A DNA stretch of 5,133 nt from NCBI GenBank assembly GCA_023396665.1, contig JAEWVL010000169.1, positions 1-5,133 of the forward strand. The letters are read 5' to 3'. A model generated the notes under the pieces. The model was not told the origin of the DNA. It was given only the letters and a program-made list of their open reading frames with translations, and did not search any database. Each line of letters opens with the position of its first letter. Position 1 is the first letter of the stretch. Shown piece after piece: positions 1 through 5,133 of this stretch. The translations under genes and the position numbers were made by a program. This DNA comes from Spirochaetota bacterium. Its GTDB lineage: Bacteria; Spirochaetota; UBA4802; JAFGJZ01.

Positions 1-1
1 G

Positions 2-232
2 CTGTGGAACGAACTCAAGAAAATATCACTTATCCGCGTCGCGCTCAGGGGCATCACCGCCGCGGCTGTCGGTCTGATAATCTCGGCCGCGCTGATACTG
101 GGCAGAAACATCGGTTTTTCTTATGACTCGGCCGCAGTATTTGTCATCTGTACCGCGCTGCTGCTTTGGAAGAAAATACCGGCACCATTTATTGTGCTGG
201 CCGTCATTGCTGCGGGTTTTATAATTCGCTGA
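2..232 (+). CDS. Chromate transporter (ChrA) family protein, C-terminal fragment
   Basis: Partial at the left edge: an open frame from base 2 runs 76 codons to TGA at 230-232, and the start lies outside the window. The peptide is membrane-like, with three hydrophobic stretches (about residues 15-36, 44-57 and 61-75 of the fragment). The segment LRGITAAAVGLIISAAL resembles the LRGxNAAxVGLxxAA block near the C-terminus of CHR-family transporters, followed by a short helix pair as in that family. CHR proteins move chromate or other anions across the inner membrane; many bacteria carry them as two half-size genes, and the fragment cannot show whether this is a half or full-length member. The next permease gene follows on the same strand after 37 bp, so co-transcription is likely. 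The family call rests on one motif and on hydrophobicity; the substrate is unknown. Confidence 0.72.
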   Translation: MWNELKKISLIRVALRGITAAAVGLIISAALILGRNIGFSYDSAAVFVICTALLLWKKIPAPFIVLAVIAAGFIIR

Positions 233-257
233 AGTGCCAAGTGTTACATGCAATAGC

Positions 258-263
258 GGGGGG
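258..263 (+). promoter_or_regulatory. Ribosome binding site deciding the start of the first permease gene
   Basis: A run of six G residues preceded by AGC lies 6 bases upstream of GTG 270. No comparable purine-rich site precedes the alternative GTG at 234, which comes right after the stop codon of the upstream gene. The run is not a perfect AGGAGG, so the assignment is moderate. Confidence 0.45.
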
Positions 264-269
264 ATACTT

Positions 270-752
270 GTGGATACAATTTTTTTCTATGTTGCGCTGT
301 TTGCGCTTTTCGGCGTTTCGCTACTGAAGGACAGACAAAAGACAAAAGCGGCACTGATGAAGGGCTTCAAGGCCTTCGAGGGAATACTCCCCCAGTTCAT
401 CGTGGTACTCATATTAATCGCCCTGGGGCTTGCTTTTTTTGATTCGCAATTCGTATCCGCCAATATCGGAGAATCGAGCGGTATTATCGGAACATCGATC
501 GCCGCTTTAGTCGGCTCTGTCACGCTGATTCCGGGATTTGTCGCTTTTCCTCTGGCGGGTGAGCTATTGCGTAACGGTGCCGGTGTTCTGCAGACGGCGA
601 CTTTTGTCTCGGCGCTAATGATGGTGGGAATCGTCACACTGCCGCTTGAGATCAGCTGTTTCGGAAAGCGGGCCGCGATCCTCAGAAACCTGATGGCTTT
701 TGTGTTTTCATTTGCCGCGGCGTTTTTCGTCGCATGGATGGTGTCATTGTGA
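270..752 (+). CDS. Small permease, first half of a split PF03773 (ArsP_1/DUF318)-type pair
   Basis: Encodes about 160 residues. I chose GTG 270 because a G-rich Shine-Dalgarno-like run (258-263) sits 6 bases before it and the product then opens directly with a membrane helix; GTG 234 is possible but lacks a ribosome binding site and adds a polar 12-residue leader. About five hydrophobic segments are visible (roughly residues 3-19, 39-57, 72-94, 105-127 and 137-158). The central block GSVTLIPGFVAFPLAGELL with a following glycine (82-103) is the conserved glycine/proline signature of this permease family, with a charged linker (20-37) before it. Full ArsP-like permeases have about 300-350 residues and carry this block twice; here there is one copy, and the next gene supplies the other. 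The Cys pair often seen in the signature of arsenical exporters is absent, so the substrate is unknown. It overlaps the next gene, implying translational coupling. Confidence 0.8.
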   Translation: MDTIFFYVALFALFGVSLLKDRQKTKAALMKGFKAFEGILPQFIVVLILIALGLAFFDSQFVSANIGESSGIIGTSIAALVGSVTLIPGFVAFPLAGELLRNGAGVLQTATFVSALMMVGIVTLPLEISCFGKRAAILRNLMAFVFSFAAAFFVAWMVSL

Positions 753-1282
753 AAAAGAAATCAGGTCTTGCCAGGTATATCCCCGCTATTGTGTCTCTTG
801 CGCTGCTGACAGTCATGGTCATCGCCTTTCCCGCAAAAGCGCCGAAAATCGCAGAAGGTCTTTGGGGACAGACCGTGACTATTCTTCTCGTTGTGCCGCC
901 GATTTTTCTGCTGCTCGGGCTTCTCGATGTGTGGGTACCCCGTGAAAAGATGATGAAATACATGGGTGAAGGTTCGGGATTGAAAGGTATTCTTATCGCC
1001 TTCAGTCTCGGCTCAGCCGCAGCAGGTCCACTTTACGGTGCCTTTCCCGTTGCGACGGTTTTGATGAAGAAGGGAGCCTCTTTCTCGAACATTCTGATCT
1101 TCATTGGTGCCTGGTCGACCACGAAGATACCGATGTTGCTGTTTGAAATGAAGGCGCTCGGCTACCGTTTCGCCCTCGCGCGTCTCGTGATCGATATCGT
1201 CGGTATTGTCATTATTGCCCTGGCATTGAAGGCGGTGATCGGGGAAAAAGAGAGAACGCGCATATATGATAATGCAGACTGA
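749..1282 (+). CDS. Small permease, second half of a split PF03773 (ArsP_1/DUF318)-type pair
   Basis: Encodes 177 residues from GTG 749, whose last two bases belong to the upstream gene's TGA (GTGA overlap). A site reading GGATGG (736-741) lies 7 bases before it. ATG 734 would add five residues but has no ribosome binding site. The N-terminus is basic (VKKKSGLARY), then hydrophobic segments follow at about 10-27, 41-60, 78-101, 112-133 and 140-165, ending in a charged tail. The block GSAAAGPLYGAFPVATVLM (88-106) plus G109 aligns without gaps to residues 82-103 of the preceding protein, sharing G, S, P, A, F, P, A, L and G (9 of 22), and the SG..G..IA..GS stretch just before it also matches. 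This is the family's GPLYxxFPxA signature. The two products probably assemble into one inner-membrane transporter. The protein contains no cysteine; the substrate is unknown. Its stop is 14 bp from the convergent gene's stop. Confidence 0.82.
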   Translation: MKKKSGLARYIPAIVSLALLTVMVIAFPAKAPKIAEGLWGQTVTILLVVPPIFLLLGLLDVWVPREKMMKYMGEGSGLKGILIAFSLGSAAAGPLYGAFPVATVLMKKGASFSNILIFIGAWSTTKIPMLLFEMKALGYRFALARLVIDIVGIVIIALALKAVIGEKERTRIYDNAD

Positions 1283-1296
1283 ATTCATTTGGTACA

Positions 1297-3159
1297 TCAG
1301 CGCTGACACAATTCCAGCATCTGCTCTTCGACCGCAAAATCGAAGAACTCTCTCATTTCTATTCGATTTGATTCGCTTTCGTGTGAAATTACATTCTGAA
1401 AAGAGCGAACACCGTCCAATGATTCAAGCATATGGATGAGCGGTTCGTCAATCACCAAAGTCTTAACGCTGCCCTTGCAATTGTATATTACTAGACTGGT
1501 ATCATTACGGTCATAGTTTTCCAGAAACTCCTGAAAATCAAGTTCACCCACATTCATGAGCTCATTGTAATCATATTTCAGCGACAGGGGCACCGTTCCC
1601 GGTGCCAATTTGAACACGTCCGAACCATCCGGAACAATCGTATCCGCCGGAGCTGCAGGCCCTGAATAGAGCGATTTGTTCAGAGCGCCGTGAATTTTGA
1701 TTATATCCTCTATAACGGGGAAATATTGTCTCTTCCCATGTTTCGTAAACTGCTCTTTCACGAAAGACAAGTGCAGGGTCGTAATCTCATCCCCTGTAAG
1801 ATGGTCGGGGTCTTTTGGCATAGCGATAAATTGCGTAAATTCCGAGAAGAAATCCGATGCGCCGAGTTCAAGCTCTTCAAGAACCATGAACAGCCATCCC
1901 ACAGATCCCCCGCGATTGTAAAATATGTCGCAGGCAGTCTTTATAGATTCGGCCTGTTCGAGTTCGGCTACTGAAAAAGTTGAGGACGAGACCAGCGCAT
2001 AGGGCGCATCCTTCTGCGCGTGCAGATTGAGCGACCCGGCCTGCTCATACAGAACGGTACCCGGCAGAACGGTGAGTCTGAAAATATCGAGATGATTGGG
2101 CTGCAGTGAAACCGCGTAATCAAGACTCTCTTTGAAACCATTCAGATTATCTCCCGGAAGCCCGTAGATGAGATCGAGTCCGAACAGCACGCCGGCACCG
2201 TTCAGCACTGCGATTTTAGCGGCAAAGTCGGCGACATCAATCGTACGGTTCAGCTTCGAGAGCACCTCACGGTGTGCGCTCTGAAGTCCGATCTGCAGGC
2301 TGCAATTAATCTCAGCGAATAGCGAAGCGATTTCGCTGTCCAGAAACTCGGATCTTACTTCGAAATTGAAATGAATAAGCGGAGCTGTTTTGCGTATCAT
2401 GCGCAGTATTTTTTTCGCCCGGACGCTGTCGCTGTTAAAAGTGGGATCCAGCACGAACACCTGAGTGACTTCATTCTCTTCGAAAAGCTCAAGCTCCCGC
2501 TGAATTCTTTCCAGTGAGAATTTTCTCACACCGGCAAGGCCTCTTGACTCAAAACAGAAGCTGCACTTGAAGGGACAGCCGCGGGACAGTTCCCACAGAA
2601 GTCCGCGATACTTTGCCGGATCGAGCGTTCCTGTGAGATACGGAGATTGCAGTGAGTTCAGATCAAGCACAGGCTGCTGGTCTTTTTCCTGAAAGACCGT
2701 ATCCCCCCGCAAAAACACACCGGCAATGCCGGCGATACTCACGCCAGCGGCAAGCCGTCGCATTACTTCAAGCAAAATTATTTCGCCTTCTCCCTTGATG
2801 ACAAAATCAAAGGGCGCACTTTGCAGAAGCTCCAATGGAAGCGCCGTCGCCTCGGCACCGCCGGCAAAAATGAGGGTATCGGGAAATCTCTCCCTGATCA
2901 GAGTGCAGATAAGTTCGACAGGTTTTCTGTTCCACAGATACGTTGAGAATCCGATCAAAGCCGGGATGTCCGCGCAGATATCATCAGCGATCGTTTTTGC
3001 GCTTTCATGCGCATAATAGTCGCACAGCAGCACATCGATAGAGGCGGCTATGTCGGACTGTGAATCGAGCTGCGCCTTAAGTGAAGCCGCCGCGAGCGGG
3101 ACGGATTGGAAAGATTCTTTAATATGAATTGAAATCAGTTTCAGTCTTCTTTTTGTCAT
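1297..3159 (-). CDS. B12-binding-domain radical SAM protein (DUF4080-like class)
   Basis: Encodes 620 residues. The start ATG (3157-3159) is supported by an AAGGCGG site (3167-3173) 7 bases upstream. Residues about 1-140 resemble the Rossmann-like cobalamin-binding domain that precedes many radical SAM cores: LIGFSTYLWNRKP (68-80), FAGGAEA (98-104) and IKGEGE (121-126). No DxHxxG cobalamin-ligand motif is seen, so cobalamin, if bound, would be held base-off without that histidine, or the domain may have another role. The radical SAM core begins near residue 188 with ELSRGCPFKCSFC, whose C195, C199 and C202 would ligate the [4Fe-4S] cluster that cleaves S-adenosylmethionine. Further core features are LQIGLQSA (288-295) and GLDLIYGLPGD (327-337). 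Residues about 390-620 form a C-terminal region without a motif I recognise; overall layout recalls DUF4080 proteins. The reaction and substrate are unknown. No partner or precursor-peptide gene lies beside it. Divergent from umuC, convergent with the permeases. Confidence 0.88.
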   Translation of the reverse strand: MTKRRLKLISIHIKESFQSVPLAAASLKAQLDSQSDIAASIDVLLCDYYAHESAKTIADDICADIPALIGFSTYLWNRKPVELICTLIRERFPDTLIFAGGAEATALPLELLQSAPFDFVIKGEGEIILLEVMRRLAAGVSIAGIAGVFLRGDTVFQEKDQQPVLDLNSLQSPYLTGTLDPAKYRGLLWELSRGCPFKCSFCFESRGLAGVRKFSLERIQRELELFEENEVTQVFVLDPTFNSDSVRAKKILRMIRKTAPLIHFNFEVRSEFLDSEIASLFAEINCSLQIGLQSAHREVLSKLNRTIDVADFAAKIAVLNGAGVLFGLDLIYGLPGDNLNGFKESLDYAVSLQPNHLDIFRLTVLPGTVLYEQAGSLNLHAQKDAPYALVSSSTFSVAELEQAESIKTACDIFYNRGGSVGWLFMVLEELELGASDFFSEFTQFIAMPKDPDHLTGDEITTLHLSFVKEQFTKHGKRQYFPVIEDIIKIHGALNKSLYSGPAAPADTIVPDGSDVFKLAPGTVPLSLKYDYNELMNVGELDFQEFLENYDRNDTSLVIYNCKGSVKTLVIDEPLIHMLESLDGVRSFQNVISHESESNRIEMREFFDFAVEEQMLELCQR

Positions 3160-3166
3160 CTCAGCG

Positions 3167-3173
3167 CCGCCTT
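3167..3173 (-). promoter_or_regulatory. Ribosome binding site of the radical SAM gene
   Basis: On the minus strand the sequence reads AAGGCGG, 7 bases before ATG 3159, a near-consensus Shine-Dalgarno site that fixes this start. It contrasts with the divergent umuC gene, which has none. Confidence 0.65.
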
Positions 3174-3188
3174 ACCCTGCAGCCCACA

Positions 3189-3200
3189 CTCATATATGAG
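3189..3200. promoter_or_regulatory. Perfect 12-bp palindrome upstream of the radical SAM gene, possible operator
   Basis: CTCATATATGAG is a perfect inverted repeat lying 29 bases upstream of the radical SAM start codon. The octamer CCTCATAT is present on the minus strand at 3194-3201 and again on the plus strand at 3250-3257, so the region holds a second, inverted copy of the half-site. A -10-like TACTAA sits on the minus strand just upstream (3207-3212), but I found no convincing -35 element with it. This could be a repressor site in the leader of that gene; the regulator is unknown, and a 12-bp palindrome can occur by chance. Confidence 0.3.
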
Positions 3201-3283
3201 GGGGATTAGTAAATGAAAATACCGCTTATTTTTCAGTAAGGTGCAGAGTCCTCATATCGTGATTATCCGCAGAAAAGATTCGC

Positions 3284-3311
3284 TTGACGACACTATACAT
3301 ATGTATACATT
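3284..3311 (+). promoter_or_regulatory. Probable umuC promoter
   Basis: A strong -35-like TTGACG (3284-3289) is followed after 16 bases by TACATT (3306-3311), which matches 4 of 6 positions of the -10 consensus. Transcription from this pair would begin near 3317-3319, at or next to the umuC start codon. The -35 element is convincing; the -10 choice is less certain because the spacer is filled by a T/A-rich palindrome offering other hexamers at poorer spacing. Confidence 0.42.
3294..3307. promoter_or_regulatory. Perfect palindrome in the umuC promoter, candidate LexA-type (SOS) operator
   Basis: TATACATATGTATA is a perfect 14-bp inverted repeat located between the -35 and -10 elements and overlapping the latter by two bases. 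A second palindrome, ATGTATACAT (3301-3310), overlaps it. The outer flanks GACA (3289-3292) and TGTC (3311-3314) extend the dyad, though with unequal spacing. UmuC-type polymerases are commonly LexA-repressed through palindromes overlapping the promoter, so position and gene identity suggest an SOS box. It does not match the E. coli (CTGT-N8-ACAG) or Bacillus (GAAC-N4-GTTC) boxes exactly, so the repressor identity is inferred. Confidence 0.5.
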
Positions 3312-3317
3312 GTCACC

Positions 3318-4574
3318 ATGATATGTGCACTTGTGGACTGCAATAATTTCTACGTTTCCTGCGAACGTGTCTTTGATCCCTCGCTTGAAGGTATCCCCGT
3401 GGTGGTGCTTTCGAACAATGACGGCTGCGCTGTCGCGCGTTCACAGGAGGCGAAAGATCTCGGTATCGGTCTGGGAACCCCCTTCTTCAAATGCAAAGAT
3501 GTGATTCTTGAAAAGAAGGGACGCTTTCTTTCGAGCAATTACACGCTCTACGGTGATTTTTCTCAGCGGGTAATGAGCACGCTCAACGACTTTGCCGCCG
3601 ATATCGAGATATATTCGATTGACGAGGCTTTCCTTTATCTGCCGGCGCTTAGCTCGGTAAGAGCCTACGGAGAGCGTCTGCGTAACTGTGTGCGCCGGCA
3701 TATCGGCATTCCGGTGTCGGTCGGCATTTCGAAGACGAAGGTGCTTGCAAAGCTCGCAAATAAAATCGCAAAGAAAGATAAAGCCTGCAAGGGCGTGTGT
3801 TCTTTGCTCGACGACAAGGATATCAGCCGGGCACTGCAAAATTTTGCAGTCGGCGATATCTGGGGCATCGGCTACGCCTATAACAAATTGCTGCTCTCTC
3901 AGGGGATTAAGAGCGCCTGGGATTTTATTCAACTCCCGGACGCCTGGATTCTTAAGCATCTGAGTATCGTAGGTCTTCGCATTGCCGAGGAACTGCGCGG
4001 CCATGCCTGTCTTCCGCTTGAGGATGCGGCACCGGACAAAAAAAACATCTGCTCGTCAAAATCATTCGGAACGCCGATCAGCTCTTTACAAGAGATGCGT
4101 GAGGCGATCAGCGAATATGCGGCTGTCGCGATCGCGAAAATGCGCAGGCAAAAGGGAGCCGCCTCTTCTGTTACCGTTTTTCTTGCGACCAATCCATTTC
4201 TGGACACAGCGCAGTACACGAACGCCGCAAGTTTCGAGTTTGATTCGCCGGCTTGTTCATCCAGCGCTATCACGCGTATGGCGGTTTTTCTCATCGAAAA
4301 GATTTTTCGTTGCGGTTTCTCTTACAAGAAGTGCGGCATTTTTCTCAATGGCATCGTGCCGGACGACGTCATTCAGCAGAATCTGTTTTCCTCACCCTTG
4401 CGTGACAGCAAAGAAGAGAGGCTTTCCGCTGTTTCGGATATGATCAACAAGCGTTACGGCAAAGGCGCTATTTTTCATGCCTCTGAAGGCATTGAAAAAA
4501 AATGGGCGATGCGGCGTCAGTATATGACGCCCGCATATACGACAAGGTGGGATCAGCTGAAACAGGTGCGGTGA
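3318..4574 (+). CDS. umuC: UmuC-type Y-family translesion DNA polymerase (DNA polymerase V catalytic subunit)
   Basis: Encodes 418 residues, close to the usual UmuC length of about 420. It copies past DNA lesions with low fidelity. The N-terminus ICALVDCNNFYVSCERVF is the Y-family opening motif and fixes ATG 3318. Catalytic metal ligands are D7 in this motif and D102-E103 in YSIDEAFL; Y12 is the likely steric-gate residue. Other landmarks are LSNNDGCAVARS (31-42), GIPVSVGISKTKVLAKLANKIAK (130-152) and the helix-hairpin-helix region IWGIGYAYNKLLLSQGI (181-197). The little-finger domain covers about 240-350. QQNLF (353-357) matches the clamp-binding QLxLF motif. The tail (about 365-415), with KRYGKGAIFHASEGIEKKWAMRR, is the DUF4113-like end typical of UmuC rather than DinB. 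No umuD lies in the 158 bp upstream or immediately downstream, so the partner, if any, is elsewhere. There is no Shine-Dalgarno site before the start. Likely DNA-damage-inducible. Confidence 0.95.
   Translation: MICALVDCNNFYVSCERVFDPSLEGIPVVVLSNNDGCAVARSQEAKDLGIGLGTPFFKCKDVILEKKGRFLSSNYTLYGDFSQRVMSTLNDFAADIEIYSIDEAFLYLPALSSVRAYGERLRNCVRRHIGIPVSVGISKTKVLAKLANKIAKKDKACKGVCSLLDDKDISRALQNFAVGDIWGIGYAYNKLLLSQGIKSAWDFIQLPDAWILKHLSIVGLRIAEELRGHACLPLEDAAPDKKNICSSKSFGTPISSLQEMREAISEYAAVAIAKMRRQKGAASSVTVFLATNPFLDTAQYTNAASFEFDSPACSSSAITRMAVFLIEKIFRCGFSYKKCGIFLNGIVPDDVIQQNLFSSPLRDSKEERLSAVSDMINKRYGKGAIFHASEGIEKKWAMRRQYMTPAYTTRWDQLKQVR
3833..3850. repeat. Perfect 18-bp palindrome inside umuC
   Basis: ACTGCAAAATTTTGCAGT is a perfect inverted repeat with no spacer, about 515 bases into umuC and in frame with the codons for residues 172-178 (ALQNFAV). 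It could be a protein-binding dyad or a chance result of codon choice. It has no loop, so as RNA it would form only a strained hairpin or an intermolecular duplex. It is not obviously related to the palindromes upstream of the gene. Confidence 0.5.
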
Positions 4575-4607
4575 GCCGGGAAAATTTGAAAGCCTGACAT
4601 CGTTCCC

Positions 4608-5133
4608 TTACATCGCCTCGTATATCACGTCGAGAATGTTCTGGCGAACCTCTATGCGGTTGAGCAGATTCGAGGTGCCGGTGATGGTTCTGTTTGAGAG
4701 AAACACATAGACCATATTTTTTTGGGGATCCGCCCAGACACAGGTCCCGGTAAATCCGGTGTGGCCGAAGATTTCGGTGCCCGCACGCTGCGAGGGGTAT
4801 TTTTTTCCATTATGGTTGTCGTAGCCGTCAAAGCCAAGCTTGCGCCGTCCGTCAGACGATCCGGTTTTGGTGAAAAGATTGACGGTCGATTCTTCAAAAT
4901 AACGGCGCCCGCCGTAGCTGCCTCCGTTGAGCAGCATCTGAAAAATTATCGCAAGTTCAGAGGCGTTTGAGAACAGTCCGGCATGTCCGCTGACTCCTCC
5001 CATCATCGCGGCCGTCGGATCCTGAACGTATCCCCGCAGCGTCGAGTGTCTGAAGTAGCTATCGTTTTCTGAAGGTACAATGCGCGCCCTGGGAAAGCGT
5101 TTGTATGCGAGATAGCCGGTAGACTGAAGACCC
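4608..5133 (-). CDS. Beta-lactamase-fold serine hydrolase (PF00144), C-terminal fragment
   Basis: The open frame enters from the right edge and ends with TAA at 4608-4610, giving the last 174 residues; the Met pair at fragment residues 43-44 is internal, because the conserved sequence continues upstream to the edge without a stop. Landmarks are IVPSENDSYFRHSTLRGYVQDP (18-39), the glycine-rich AAMMGGVSGHAGLFSNASELA (41-61), LLNGGSYGG (67-75) and FGHTGFTGTCVWADP (122-136), whose HTG takes the place of the KTG box of serine beta-lactamases and transpeptidases. The Ser-x-x-Lys nucleophile motif would lie beyond the window. Such proteins hydrolyse peptides, esters or cell-wall fragments, usually in the periplasm. 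The ending VRQNILDVIYEAM and the PSEND motif resemble the C-terminal domain of glycoside hydrolase 3/beta-lactamase fusions known from Bacteroidetes and relatives; whether this is a fusion cannot be seen. It converges on umuC with a 33-bp gap. Confidence 0.85.
   Translation of the reverse strand, partial: GLQSTGYLAYKRFPRARIVPSENDSYFRHSTLRGYVQDPTAAMMGGVSGHAGLFSNASELAIIFQMLLNGGSYGGRRYFEESTVNLFTKTGSSDGRRKLGFDGYDNHNGKKYPSQRAGTEIFGHTGFTGTCVWADPQKNMVYVFLSNRTITGTSNLLNRIEVRQNILDVIYEAM

Noticed and set aside
234..269. Upstream GTG start for the first permease
   Set aside because: No ribosome binding site, and the added 12 residues (PSVTCNSGGIL region) are not membrane-like or conserved in appearance.
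1283..1296. Possible bidirectional terminator between the convergent permease and radical SAM genes
   Set aside because: The gap is only 14 bp and I see no stem with a T-run there or just inside either gene.
2726..3016. 96-codon plus-strand frame opposite the radical SAM gene
   Set aside because: It is antisense to the conserved N-terminal domain, with low-complexity Pro/Ser-rich translation and no ribosome binding site of note.
3441..4004. A 187-codon open frame on the minus strand inside umuC
   Set aside because: It lies wholly antisense to a confidently identified umuC gene, has no recognisable domain, and its existence is explained by codon bias of the sense gene.
4126..4137. TCGCGATCGCGA, a 12-bp palindrome containing GCGATCGC
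   Set aside because: It lies in codons of umuC, about one 12-bp palindrome is expected by chance in the window, and no repeated GCGATCGC pattern was noticed elsewhere.
3929..4443. Further long overlapping frames on both strands inside the 3' half of umuC
   Set aside because: They are out of frame with the UmuC domains and their translations are rich in Arg and Ser without family motifs.
4575..4607. Possible terminator between umuC and the serine hydrolase gene
   Set aside because: Only a weak GGGAA/TTCCC pairing (4578-4582 with 4603-4607) around a 20-base loop, with no T-run, so it does not support a terminator call.

Overview
The window (about 50% G+C by eye, not counted) is compact bacterial chromosome with six protein-coding regions, two of them cut by the window edges. 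No rRNA, tRNA, CRISPR array, insertion sequence or phage gene was seen. The families present (short ChrA-type transporter, split PF03773-type permease pair, B12-binding-type radical SAM protein, UmuC, and a serine hydrolase of the type found behind GH3 domains) fit a Gram-negative, possibly anaerobic bacterium, perhaps a spirochaete or a member of the Bacteroidetes/Fibrobacteres group. That placement is an inference from gene content and is weak.

Layout. (1) Bases 2-1282, + strand: a membrane-transport cluster made of the 3' end of a chromate-transporter-like gene, then two small translationally overlapping permease genes. The two permeases share a conserved block and look like two halves of one PF03773 (ArsP_1/DUF318) permease encoded as separate subunits. 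(2) Bases 1297-3159, - strand: a 620-residue radical SAM enzyme with an N-terminal cobalamin-binding-like domain, ending only 14 bp from the convergent permease gene. (3) Bases 3160-3317: a 158-bp divergent regulatory region holding two perfect palindromes, one of them inside the likely umuC promoter. (4) Bases 3318-4574, + strand: a full-length UmuC-type translesion DNA polymerase with intact catalytic residues, a clamp-binding motif and a C-terminal DUF4113-like tail, but no umuD beside it. (5) Bases 4608-5133, - strand: the C-terminal 174 residues of a beta-lactamase-fold serine hydrolase that runs off the window.

How the parts relate. The transport genes probably form one transcription unit. 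The radical SAM gene and umuC are divergent and share an upstream region, so they could be co-regulated, but only the umuC side shows an operator-like site overlapping a promoter, as expected for a DNA-damage-inducible polymerase. The most interesting points are the umuC control region (a palindrome in the promoter, no ribosome binding site, a possibly leaderless start), an 18-bp perfect palindrome inside umuC, the split permease, and the substrate-unknown radical SAM enzyme. No complete novel multi-gene system is evident.
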